From: a virus
Strand: one strand, 5' to 3'
Length of the DNA: 60,650 nt
IMG/VR virus record: IMGVR_UViG_3300030114_000010
Span: 1 to 60,650 of that record
This document shows positions 26,829-34,278 of the stretch, piece by piece. Numbering within the stretch: the stretch's first letter is position 1; each line of letters opens with the position of its first letter. The notes beneath the pieces are model-generated. The model made no database searches and was not told the origin of the DNA. It saw nothing but the letters and a program-made list of their open reading frames with translations. Both the position numbers and the translations under genes were made by a program.

Positions 26829-28190
26829 TTATTCAGTCATAATAGTTAACTTGATGTAGTTACATGGATATGGAACTTTAACTCTTACATCTAAGATTAA
26901 TGAATCTGGATTAAATTCATCTTGAGCTAAATTTACTATTTGACCTTCGATAAGATACTGATCAGTAATTAATGAAGCAAAAGCTGCATTAACAGAGCCT
27001 GTTATCTTTGTTATTGTATCAGCAGTAACATTATACTTACCGATATAAGTTTCTAATATACTTCTTAGGTATTTAGAAGTATAATCCTTACATGCTAATA
27101 TAGAATTTTCTCTATATTCTGCTGAATCCATATTTGTAGTTAATTGATGTCTACAAATTATATTTGTGTCTGCACCACCTGGTTGCTCAAATATAATAAC
27201 ACCTTTTTCAGCTAACTTATTCTTTTCTCTTCTAGTTAATTGAACACCTAAAAGTTGATCGAATATTCCTGTTGTTGCTCTTGTTTTTGATTTATATAAT
27301 GGTAAGGTAAACTCTAATCCTACATAAGCTGCTGCTATAAATTGACCAGTAAGAGTTTCTTGCGCTCCACTATTCATAGTCATTGTTGCAGTCGCAGGGT
27401 AGATAGTAGATATTCTTTCATTATATTTAGAGTGAGCGTAAGCTCCAACCTTTTCGATTACATCTTCTGCAGTAGTTAATGTCGAAGCATCTTCTCTTGC
27501 ATAGACAGCACATCTTTCTTTTCTTTCTTCGTAAGAAGAACATTTAGTAACATGGCCATCAATGACAGCATTGATATCAGTTCCTAAATCTGCTGGAACT
27601 ATTCTCCAAATTTCCTCAATATATTGAGCATATTTATCGAGTGCTTTTTGGTAATCTGTACCAGTGATAACTCCTTCTTCTCCTGGATCAACTTGAAGCA
27701 TTATGAATTCACTAACACCCATTTTAACTAAAATTTCACCAGCTATAAAGATGTTGTTTAATGTACCATCAACTTTATATTCTGTTCCATAATAAGTTTC
27801 TAATTGCTCATACTTTTCAATTACTCTAGGTACATATTGATCCGCAGGTACTGCTGATATATAAGTAACACTATAGCTTTCTCCAGCTGCTGGTGCTTTC
27901 GCTCCAACGGTTGCTAACCATTCAACTTTTGAAGCATCAGCTTCATTAATCTTGTAGTCAGTTCCTAATGTAAAATCTGCTTTCCTTGAAGTATAACCAA
28001 CTGATAATATTTCCAAAGCTTGTTTTGGTAATGTGTCTGTAACTCCGCTACCTCTAGTTAAAACCTCTATGCTTTTTATTTTTGTGTCACCTGATCCGAT
28101 AACTAATGGTACTAATCTAGGTCCACCTGTTCCTGTATTAGGTCTTAACGATACGGTTTTGGAGTAGACGCCTGGTTCTAAATATGCCAT
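26829..28190 (-). CDS. Tail sheath protein
   Basis: 453 residues, ATG with a GAGGTG-type RBS. It starts MAYLEPGVYSKTVSL, the usual sheath N-terminus ('M-x-x-x-x-P-G-V-Y'). Later come GVIIFEQPGGADTNIICRHQ and YRENSILACKDYTSKYLR, matching the conserved C-terminal core in which a Gly-rich loop precedes 'V-x-R-x-x-T' and 'D-x-x-x-x-x-L-R'. The C-terminus ILDVRVKVPYPCNYIKLTI is the strand that interlocks with neighbouring subunits. This gene establishes a contractile tail. Confidence 0.92.
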   Translation of the reverse strand: MAYLEPGVYSKTVSLRPNTGTGGPRLVPLVIGSGDTKIKSIEVLTRGSGVTDTLPKQALEILSVGYTSRKADFTLGTDYKINEADASKVEWLATVGAKAPAAGESYSVTYISAVPADQYVPRVIEKYEQLETYYGTEYKVDGTLNNIFIAGEILVKMGVSEFIMLQVDPGEEGVITGTDYQKALDKYAQYIEEIWRIVPADLGTDINAVIDGHVTKCSSYEERKERCAVYAREDASTLTTAEDVIEKVGAYAHSKYNERISTIYPATATMTMNSGAQETLTGQFIAAAYVGLEFTLPLYKSKTRATTGIFDQLLGVQLTRREKNKLAEKGVIIFEQPGGADTNIICRHQLTTNMDSAEYRENSILACKDYTSKYLRSILETYIGKYNVTADTITKITGSVNAAFASLITDQYLIEGQIVNLAQDEFNPDSLILDVRVKVPYPCNYIKLTIMTE

Positions 28191-28209
28191 AATTCAAACA
28201 CCTCTCTTA

Positions 28210-28800
28210 TTAATTAAATTTGATATTGATATTTTTTAATGGTTTATCTATATCGTATAGTGCATCTTCTGGTCCTTTTGTTCCTATCCAATATAATGTT
28301 CCTGATAATTGGATTGGTGTATCCCAAATCTTTTCCGGATATTGTTTAGAAGGTGATGCATTACCTTTTGATATATTTGATATTTGAAGTCCTAATTTCT
28401 CACTTAAATAGTTTATTGCGGCAAACGATGTATACCAATGAACTCTGCTCGCTAAATCTTTTGACGTATTTTGCTGACCAGAACAAACTAATGTTAATGA
28501 GTATGGTATTATATACGCATACTGCTGAGCTCCATTGACTATACCATTGTATGTTACATCTTTATAGAAATTATACCCAAATGTTGTTTGTGGATTATTC
28601 TGTAATGTAACCTGAGAAACTATTATGTGTGGCAGCTTTTCTGCTACCACTAAAGAGTCAGGGTAATCTATTGTTATTAATAGCTGAGACTCTTCCTGAT
28701 TTTTATTATATACAAACTTCTTATCTTTTTCAAATATAGCTCTAAGTCCTCTTGTAATTCTTGATTCAATTTCATATTCTGCGTCAAAATATTCAGACAT
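28210..28800 (-). CDS. Tail completion / neck protein
   Basis: 196 residues from the ATG at 28800 (AGGTGG eight bases upstream; a GTG four codons earlier overlaps the RBS). It contains RITRGLRAIFEKDKKF, then a beta-rich centre (LPHIIVSQVTLQNNPQTTFG) and a C-terminal WIGTKGPEDALYDID. Size, fold pattern and position just upstream of the sheath match tail terminator or sheath initiator proteins of myophages. No family named with certainty. Confidence 0.55.
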   Translation of the reverse strand: MSEYFDAEYEIESRITRGLRAIFEKDKKFVYNKNQEESQLLITIDYPDSLVVAEKLPHIIVSQVTLQNNPQTTFGYNFYKDVTYNGIVNGAQQYAYIIPYSLTLVCSGQQNTSKDLASRVHWYTSFAAINYLSEKLGLQISNISKGNASPSKQYPEKIWDTPIQLSGTLYWIGTKGPEDALYDIDKPLKNINIKFN

Positions 28801-28801
28801 T

Positions 28802-29596
28802 TTATTCACCACCTATAATTGGAATTTTATAAAATAGACTTGCTTCTGGTATTTTATTCATAGAAATTGTTTGCCTTAAAAGAAAGCCATTTTTATAACT
28901 TGGTTGCCATGACATCACCGTTGCTCTGTCTTTTGTCATGGTGTCAACTATAATATCATTCTCTTGAATTAATGGATATCCTACAGTCCAGAATTGAACT
29001 TGTGATTCTTCTTGAGTTGTTCCTGATGGATTCATACCTTCAGTTAATGAAGAAGCATTTGCAAAATTAACTTTGATTGGAATTGGAGGATAATATCCCC
29101 CCTTAAATCCAGTACCAAAGCATATAGTACATCTATCTGCCTCTCTAGAACCTCTAACATCATCATAACACTCGCATCGTTCTCCACTTCTAATTCTTTT
29201 AAGTAGGTACATTTTCCTATTATTAGTGACATTATCTAAATAAACATTATACACAAAATTTAAATAATAAGAATAATTATCAGCATTTATTGATGGTGTT
29301 GAGAAAAAATCTGAAAAAATAAATTCATTCGTATCTAAATTAACAGCTTTTATTTTATAGTATTGATGTATTTCTTCATTTAATAAATTTGCTGAATAAT
29401 CGTTAAATTCAAAATTTTTGATATCACAATAAATAACTTTGAAATCTCCATTCTCTGCAAGGCTCATATATAAATCAAATCTATATCTTGTTAAATCTTC
29501 CACCGTATCTTCTAGTGAAAAAGATATATTTATAAAATCTACACCAAACGATGCATCAGCTTTTAATTCTTTGAAACTAATCAAAATAATATCCAA
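28802..29596 (-). CDS. Neck/connector protein with a Cys-rich zinc-like knuckle
   Basis: 264 residues as drawn from a TTG inside the 3' end of the upstream gene. No clear RBS is seen, so the true start may be a later TTG (29584). The first 120 residues form beta-sandwich-like strands. At about 145-165 a cluster CECYDDVRGSREADRCTICF, then GTGFKGGYY, has four Cys in C-x-C ... C-x-x-C form, like the zinc knuckles in some neck proteins. The remaining C-terminal 100 residues look like an OB or beta-barrel domain. It is between the head-completion ORFs and the tail completion gene. Confidence 0.55.
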   Translation of the reverse strand: MDIILISFKELKADASFGVDFINISFSLEDTVEDLTRYRFDLYMSLAENGDFKVIYCDIKNFEFNDYSANLLNEEIHQYYKIKAVNLDTNEFIFSDFFSTPSINADNYSYYLNFVYNVYLDNVTNNRKMYLLKRIRSGERCECYDDVRGSREADRCTICFGTGFKGGYYPPIPIKVNFANASSLTEGMNPSGTTQEESQVQFWTVGYPLIQENDIIVDTMTKDRATVMSWQPSYKNGFLLRQTISMNKIPEASLFYKIPIIGGE

Positions 29597-30086
29597 ATTC
29601 AGAACTAATACCTACGAAGATACTTGGACTATTAGTTCCGATATAAGCTGCTTTGAATTCAGCTTTATCTCTCATATAATTTTGTAATAAGAAACCTGCC
29701 CAACCTTGATATTCTGGAGACTTATTGAATAGAGCTATTGATAATCCAGAATCACTGTAATCAACCTTATTGCTTAATTGCAATATTCCCTCAGCAATCA
29801 TGGAGAATACAACAGTGCCATCAATTAAAAGTGAATCATCAGTAAAGTCATAAATGGTAAATTTGGTTAATGGCTGTCCACCATTGATATCTTTTATGGC
29901 TCTTTCGAGCAATTTGATTACTTGTTTATCTGAATATCTACTTGTTTTTTTATTTAAAATATTTCTTTCAGGATCATCATCACTGATAGAAACTCTGAAT
30001 AAATCTATTAAAGAAGTTAATCTTTCTTTTTGCTCATCAGTATAATTTCCATCGAGAGAATATTTCCTTTTCATAACTATAGGCAT
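29577..30086 (-). CDS. Probable head-tail adaptor/completion protein
   Basis: 169 residues; its ATG overlaps the TAA of the preceding gene (TAATG) with GGACGGTG upstream. It is mainly helical: DEQKERLTSLIDLFRV, SDKQVIKLLERAIKDI, and LLIDGTVVFSMIAEGIL. A set of small helices is the usual build of gp6/gp15-type connectors that dock under the portal. There is no distinctive motif, and the assignment is from position among neck genes. Confidence 0.5.
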   Translation of the reverse strand: MPIVMKRKYSLDGNYTDEQKERLTSLIDLFRVSISDDDPERNILNKKTSRYSDKQVIKLLERAIKDINGGQPLTKFTIYDFTDDSLLIDGTVVFSMIAEGILQLSNKVDYSDSGLSIALFNKSPEYQGWAGFLLQNYMRDKAEFKAAYIGTNSPSIFVGISSEFGYYFD

Positions 30087-30637
30087 TATAGCACCGTCCT
30101 TTCGAATGATACTGAAATAAAGCCATCTTTCTCAAAAGTAAAAAAGTATGTTCCTTGAGGGATCATCATACTCCATTCACCTGTCTGATTTGATTGAGAT
30201 ACACCAATTATTTCTTTGGTATCTTTATTGTAACATGATATTTTTACTCCTATTATTGGATTACTATTAATATCTAATAATATTGAGTTTGTACCATCTT
30301 GATTTAAAAATAAAGAGCTATCTATTTTGATAGGTATTCCACCATTTTCTTTCATAGACTCAATACCTATTATTTGGCTATAAATATTATTTGTAGCACG
30401 TATTGTTAATGAAAAAATCGATTCTGTTTCTGGAACAAATACAAATGAATATACTCCACTACCGATATGAGGCATAGTGATTTCACATTCATCTTCTGTC
30501 CATATTATTCCATTGAAATAAATTTTTCTTCTTGTATCATAAATAGATACTATGACTGTATCATCTCCAACCAGTCCTCCGGTTGAATCTGTTATCGTGG
30601 CTTGAACTTGATATTCTTGCCCAACATCAACGAACAT
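30086..30637 (-). CDS. Beta-sandwich (Ig/carboxypeptidase-regulatory-like) head or neck protein
   Basis: 183 residues, ATG after AAAGGTTGGTG. The first 100 residues look like an Ig-like strand set (YQVQATITDSTGGLVGDDTV ... GVYSFVFVPE). The last 60 residues (SNPIIGVKISCYNKDTKEII, then GEWSMMIPQGTYFFTFEKDG) match the CarboxypepD_reg/transthyretin-like pattern 'P-I-x-G-V-x-I ... T-x-x-x-G-x-W-x-x-x-L-P-x-G-x-Y-x-F-x-F-x-K-x-G'. Such domains decorate phage heads and necks and can bind surface sugars. Role inferred. Confidence 0.6.
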   Translation of the reverse strand: MFVDVGQEYQVQATITDSTGGLVGDDTVIVSIYDTRRKIYFNGIIWTEDECEITMPHIGSGVYSFVFVPETESIFSLTIRATNNIYSQIIGIESMKENGGIPIKIDSSLFLNQDGTNSILLDINSNPIIGVKISCYNKDTKEIIGVSQSNQTGEWSMMIPQGTYFFTFEKDGFISVSFERTVL

Positions 30638-30657
30638 AAAATCACCAACCTTTCATA

Positions 30658-31197
30658 TTATTTAGTAGCTGTTTTCTTTTGACCCTTTTTTTCTTCAACC
30701 TTTTCTTCTACTTTTTCTTCTACTTTTTCTTCAACCTTTTCTTCAACCTTTTCTTCAACCTTTTCTTCAACCTTTTCTTCAACCTTTTCTTCAACCTTTT
30801 CTTCAACCTTTTCTTCAACCTTTTCTTCAACCTTTTCTTCTACTTTTTCTTCTATATTTACAGAAGCTGATTCACCCTCTACCTTATCTTCTACCTTATC
30901 TTCTACCTTATCTTCTGCATCAACACCTGGTGCGTTTAGAGAAGCAACTTCTTCTTCCACTGCTACTTTATCAGCATTAATATCAATTCCTCTTGATGAT
31001 AAGAATCTAGCATAATTGTCTTCTGTGATTTTAAACCATCCGCTTTCTTCTCCATTTTTTAAGAACTTAAATGTTTTTTCATCAACATTAGCAACTTTAG
31101 CTGGTAAATTTGGTAGGAAAGGAATCCCTCCAACCATTACTCCTCTTCTTTCTCTTCCTGTGTATTGTCCTTTAATTGTTATAACTTTTAATATCAT
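30658..31197 (-). CDS. Structural-module protein with a long (VEEK)n tail
   Basis: 179 residues from the ATG at 31197 (AAAGGGG upstream; a TTG six codons earlier overlaps the RBS and is rejected). The N-terminal ~70 residues form a small domain (MILKVITIKGQYTGRERRGV ... FKFLKNGEESGWFKITED). The next 35 residues are acidic with three EDKV units. Then come about 13 perfect EEKV tetrapeptides, ending in a basic KKGQKKTATK. The repeat should form a very long salt-bridged helix. It is the first gene after the capsid terminator. Function unknown; a spacer or organising rod is plausible. Confidence 0.65.
   Translation of the reverse strand: MILKVITIKGQYTGRERRGVMVGGIPFLPNLPAKVANVDEKTFKFLKNGEESGWFKITEDNYARFLSSRGIDINADKVAVEEEVASLNAPGVDAEDKVEDKVEDKVEGESASVNIEEKVEEKVEEKVEEKVEEKVEEKVEEKVEEKVEEKVEEKVEEKVEEKVEEKVEEKKGQKKTATK
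30691..30846. repeat. Tandem repeat, 13 units of 12 bp
   Basis: On the plus strand the unit is TTCTTCAACCTT with a TTCTTCTACTTT variant in units 2, 3 and 13; units 4-12 are identical. Near-identity at DNA level points to recent slippage or unequal exchange, so copy number should vary between relatives. In frame it encodes EEKV. Confidence 0.9.
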
Positions 31198-31218
31198 TTT
31201 TATTTCCCCTTTCAAAAT

Positions 31219-31256
31219 TAATATAGGAGTAAGGCATCTGCCTTACTCCTATATTA
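31219..31256 (-). terminator. Terminator after the major capsid gene
   Basis: A perfect 18-bp stem with a 2-base loop: TTAATATAGGAGTAAGGCA, loop, and its complement. It lies 12 bases after the capsid stop codon. The minus-strand 3' side is U-rich but mixed. Its position suits high capsid transcription with reduced read-through. Confidence 0.8.
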
Positions 31257-31267
31257 TAAACTTAAAA

Positions 31268-32299
31268 CTATCTTCCTTCAAGAGAACCGTAACCTTTTGT
31301 TTCAGTTTCAAATCCCTTAGCCATAATATCTTCATCGTAGAATGCAATTTTATCTGATCCATCAACGAATTCAAGAATTAATTTTGCAACAGCTTTTTGA
31401 GAAGCTAAATACATTCCTATGAATTCAAACATGAATAATCCTTGTTCAAGCTTGTTTGTTACTTGAGTAAGTCTTACTGTTAAATCCTTTAATACTGGCA
31501 TTCTACCAACATATTGAGGTTCAGCATAAGCATAAACTACATTTTCATTAACAATTCTTGATGGGATTAATTTAATACCACCCCAGATTGAATACTTAGC
31601 TCCTGATTCCAATATTTCTCTTTGAGTTAATTGGTCGATTTCAGTTGTAGCCCAAGTTAAGATATCATCAATTCTGATTTGATTCATAACGAAATTAGAT
31701 AATGGAACATCATGTCTAGAAAGACATTTCTTTAATTCTACTAAATGATTTTTAGATAGAATTGTATCAGCAGATGTTACTATTTGCTTAATATTTTCTG
31801 GAACTTTAGCTGTTCCATTACCTAATATTAATTTTTCAGTAAGATCAAGTAATTTTGTATCTTCTGCTTTTACCATAGATTGAGAACTTAATTCTCTAAC
31901 TCTTTCTAAGTAGTTAAACTTTTGAACTAATAATCTCTTAAGATTAATAGTTGTATCATCTGAACTGATAGTGATGATACCAACGTTAACTCCGTCACCT
32001 TCAATTTGGTAACGAGGAACTTGCATATCGTCACCATAGAACGCAGAGTGTGAATCAAAATCTTTAGGGTAGTAAACATAAGGTTCATTGTTAATCATTT
32101 GAACTTCGTCACCTGTAACATTATGAACAACTAAGATCTGTCTACCGAAAGATTCATAATCTCTTGTCTCTCTAATAAATTGTGGTAATTTTTCTGATGC
32201 AAATTTTTCAAAAGCACCAGGTGTCTCCAATAATCTAGATACATTATAATCAGCTGAATTCGTTTCAGCCGCTGTTTTTATAGCCATTATTCCTGCCAT
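31268..32299 (-). CDS. Major capsid protein (HK97-fold type)
   Basis: 343 residues, ATG after GAGGGGATGG. Position after protease, small assembly proteins and decoration protein is the usual one. An N-terminal ~35-residue segment (MAGIMAIKTAAET ... FEKFASEKLPQF) could be a delta-domain-like or cleaved part. The body contains the E-loop-like region (EVQMINNEPYVYYPKDFDSH) and an N-terminal arm-like QVPRYQIEGD. A C-terminal domain contains FVMNQIRIDDILTW, AKYSIWGGIKLIPSRIVNEN, and VYAYAEPQYVGRMPV, similar to capsid proteins of SPO1-like phages. The C-terminus ends KGFETETKGYGSLEGR. Confidence 0.82.
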   Translation of the reverse strand: MAGIMAIKTAAETNSADYNVSRLLETPGAFEKFASEKLPQFIRETRDYESFGRQILVVHNVTGDEVQMINNEPYVYYPKDFDSHSAFYGDDMQVPRYQIEGDGVNVGIITISSDDTTINLKRLLVQKFNYLERVRELSSQSMVKAEDTKLLDLTEKLILGNGTAKVPENIKQIVTSADTILSKNHLVELKKCLSRHDVPLSNFVMNQIRIDDILTWATTEIDQLTQREILESGAKYSIWGGIKLIPSRIVNENVVYAYAEPQYVGRMPVLKDLTVRLTQVTNKLEQGLFMFEFIGMYLASQKAVAKLILEFVDGSDKIAFYDEDIMAKGFETETKGYGSLEGR

Positions 32300-32320
32300 T
32301 TTTAATCCATCCCCTCTCTA

Positions 32321-32716
32321 TTATACTGTTATTCTTAAGAATCCATTTACAGGTTTGCCAATAGCATAACCTACAATTAATTCTCCTGCTGCTGCTGGAC
32401 ATACATTTCCAGCTACAACTGTTAATGGTGTCATATCATCTGAATAAGTCTTAGTTGTATCAAATTTGTTTGTAGAAACAATTAAGTTACCAACTAAGAA
32501 TGAAATTTTCCCTACTATTCTTCCGCTAACTTGATCTCTTCCTGGTCTATTTGAACCAATTGCCATAAAAGCTTTTACATCAGCCTTATTAGCTAAAACT
32601 AATTTCCCCGCTTTAATTGTTACGAATTGACCTTCTTCTACTACCACTCCTGGAGTTAAGTCCATTGAAGCATCTCTGTATGAATATTCGTCAAATCTTT
32701 TCTCTGCTCTAATCAT
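32321..32716 (-). CDS. Head decoration-like protein
   Basis: 131 residues, ATG after AAAGGGAGTG. It is all-beta with LTPGVVVEEGQFVTIKAGKL and, near the end, AAGELIVGYAIGKPVNGFLRI. The pattern 'V-x-x-G-x-F-V-x-x-x-x-G-K-L-x-L' and 'P-x-G-x-x' fits small beta-barrel decoration or stabilisation proteins encoded immediately before the capsid gene. No disulfide or metal site. Function inferred from size, fold pattern and neighbours. Confidence 0.6.
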   Translation of the reverse strand: MIRAEKRFDEYSYRDASMDLTPGVVVEEGQFVTIKAGKLVLANKADVKAFMAIGSNRPGRDQVSGRIVGKISFLVGNLIVSTNKFDTTKTYSDDMTPLTVVAGNVCPAAAGELIVGYAIGKPVNGFLRITV

Positions 32717-32737
32717 TTAATATTCACTCCCTTTAAA

Positions 32738-33205
32738 TTATTTTACATATTCCTCTAATGCTGAGTTTAAATTTTCTTTCCCTTTAATATTATTACCCTG
32801 ATATAAAAAAGTCAAATCTGATAAACCTTCGTTAGCTGTTTTGACTGGTATACGATTTATAGTATCCTCCATAACATCGAGTGCATCGCTTGCTATTTTC
32901 ATTAACTCGTCTTTTTTAGACTTTATATCAGATTTTTTGATTAATCCCTTATTGAACATGGAATCAGTCAAATTATCTACTTTGTCCTTTTTTACTGCAA
33001 GTTCTTTTTCTTTCTTATAGCTACTGATTTCAGATTCCAAACTTGCAACTTTTTGATTTAGACCCTTTATGTCTTCGGCAGCAACTTTTAACATTGTTGA
33101 TGCTAATTTTAAAACTTTTTTTTGTTCTGCTGCCGTTTTTTCCATATCTTGAATTTCTATGCAGTTAGCAATTTTATTTATTAAATTTTCCTTATCATTA
33201 CCCAT
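32738..33205 (-). CDS. Coiled-coil head assembly protein, scaffold candidate
   Basis: 155 residues, ATG after GGGAGATGGTG; it overlaps the end of the previous gene by eight bases. It is helical and Lys/Glu-rich throughout, with a probable coiled coil at about 45-75 (LNQKVASLESEISSYKKEKEL). Several K-x-A sites occur (MEKTAAEQ, LKLASTM, MKIASDA, VKTANEG). Scaffolding proteins are of this type and lie between protease and capsid genes. Three adjacent ORFs share these traits, so which one scaffolds cannot be decided here. Confidence 0.5.
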   Translation of the reverse strand: MGNDKENLINKIANCIEIQDMEKTAAEQKKVLKLASTMLKVAAEDIKGLNQKVASLESEISSYKKEKELAVKKDKVDNLTDSMFNKGLIKKSDIKSKKDELMKIASDALDVMEDTINRIPVKTANEGLSDLTFLYQGNNIKGKENLNSALEEYVK

Positions 33206-33680
33206 TCATATCACCATCTCCCTTGTTGCCTAAAAGATGATTTGCAAGTGTCATAGAACCAACAAATGGCACAACCTTATCTTTACTTTTAGATAGAGGA
33301 TTCAATGCTCCAGTAGATTTAACTTTAATATATTCGCTTGGTAATCCATTCTTTCCTTCGTTCTTTAAGATATCATGTTCTTGCACGAAAGAATTTTTTA
33401 AAGATTGAGATATCTTCCCTTTTCTCTTGTCGAGAAAATCATACGCCTTTCCTCCAGCTTTCATATCAATATCCGTAAGCTTTCTTTGGAAATTTTTGTA
33501 AGTAGGATTATTACCAGCTTTATTTTTAGTTAAAAAATCCAATATCATTGAACCAGTGCCATTCTTAGCAAACATAGTATCATCAATTATCTTTTTGTGA
33601 TCTCCCTTAATCCCACTTTTAGCTAAAGTAGAGGCAAAATCCTCAATTGATTTTACTGGAACACTAGCCTCCTTCTTCAT
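33198..33680 (-). CDS. Small basic head-module protein
   Basis: 160 residues, ATG with TTAGGATAATAAT upstream (weak RBS, close to the stop of the upstream gene, so probably coupled). Strongly basic (MKKEASVPVKSIEDFAS ... FLDKRKGKISQSLKNSF) with Gly-rich turns and a C-terminal LANHLLGNKGDGDMNG. No motif recognised. Its place among protease, acidic repeat protein and scaffold candidate suggests an internal head or core protein. Confidence 0.5.
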   Translation of the reverse strand: MKKEASVPVKSIEDFASTLAKSGIKGDHKKIIDDTMFAKNGTGSMILDFLTKNKAGNNPTYKNFQRKLTDIDMKAGGKAYDFLDKRKGKISQSLKNSFVQEHDILKNEGKNGLPSEYIKVKSTGALNPLSKSKDKVVPFVGSMTLANHLLGNKGDGDMNG

Positions 33681-33684
33681 ATTA

Positions 33685-34278
33685 TTATCCTAATTTTTCT
33701 GATAAAGTACTTAAAATTTCATCGGCAACTTGAAGTATTGGTTTGTCTGATAAGGAAGCTAACTTCTCTGCATTTTCAGCTATAAATAATGAAACTTCTT
33801 CGTTTGCGCATTTTTCAAATACGAAATCTGCAACAGAAAAACCATTAGATGCTAATTTTTGTTCTGCTAATTCATATGCTTGCTTAATGACTTCTTCATC
33901 TTTTTCGCAATCATCAGCAGATTCTTTCTCTTCTTTATCTTTCTCTTCTTTGTCCTTTTCAGAATCATCAGCAGATTCTTTCTCTTCTTTATCTTTCTCT
34001 TCTTTGTCCTTTTCAGAATCATCAGCAGATTCTTTCTCTTCTTTATCTTTCTCTTCTTTGTCCTTTTCTTTGTCCTTTTCAGAATCTTCTTCTGCTGCTA
34101 ATTTTTGCTCTAATGTTAAATCACTTTCATTATCAGCATAACCTTCTATTTCTTGCGCTAATTTTTCAAGAACCGCAGGATCTAAATTGCTTAATGTACT
34201 TTTAATGTTAGCATTTTCTGAGGCTTTCTTTTCAAAAAAACCACCCTCTATAAATTCACTATAAAAATTATTTGACAT
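33685..34278 (-). CDS. Acidic repeat-containing head-assembly protein
   Basis: 197 residues, ATG after AAGGGAG; overlaps the protease gene by eleven bases. The centre carries three near-identical 18-residue units of SEKDKEEKDKEEKESADD, making it highly charged and helical or disordered. Flanking segments have many [hydrophobic]-x-K-x-A sites (FFEKKASEN, LEKLAQEIE, EQKLASNG, FEKCANEE, AEKLASLSD). Placed directly after the protease, it resembles an internal core/scaffold protein that would be cut up during head maturation. That is inference. Confidence 0.5.
   Translation of the reverse strand: MSNNFYSEFIEGGFFEKKASENANIKSTLSNLDPAVLEKLAQEIEGYADNESDLTLEQKLAAEEDSEKDKEKDKEEKDKEEKESADDSEKDKEEKDKEEKESADDSEKDKEEKDKEEKESADDCEKDEEVIKQAYELAEQKLASNGFSVADFVFEKCANEEVSLFIAENAEKLASLSDKPILQVADEILSTLSEKLG
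33917..34078. repeat. Three direct repeats of 54 bp
   Basis: Units start with GCAGATTCTTTCTCTTCTTT on the plus strand; copies at 33917-33970 and 33971-34024 are essentially identical and the third (from 34025) diverges near its end, with a further partial repeat. The frame is preserved (18 residues per unit), consistent with recent in-frame expansion. Confidence 0.85.

Noticed and set aside
30679-30870. Plus-strand ORF rich in Phe/Leu
   Set aside because: Antisense reading of the (VEEK)n repeat; no RBS and low-complexity sequence.
33743-34141. Plus-strand Ser/Phe-rich ORF
   Set aside because: Antisense shadow of the acidic repeat protein; no independent signals.
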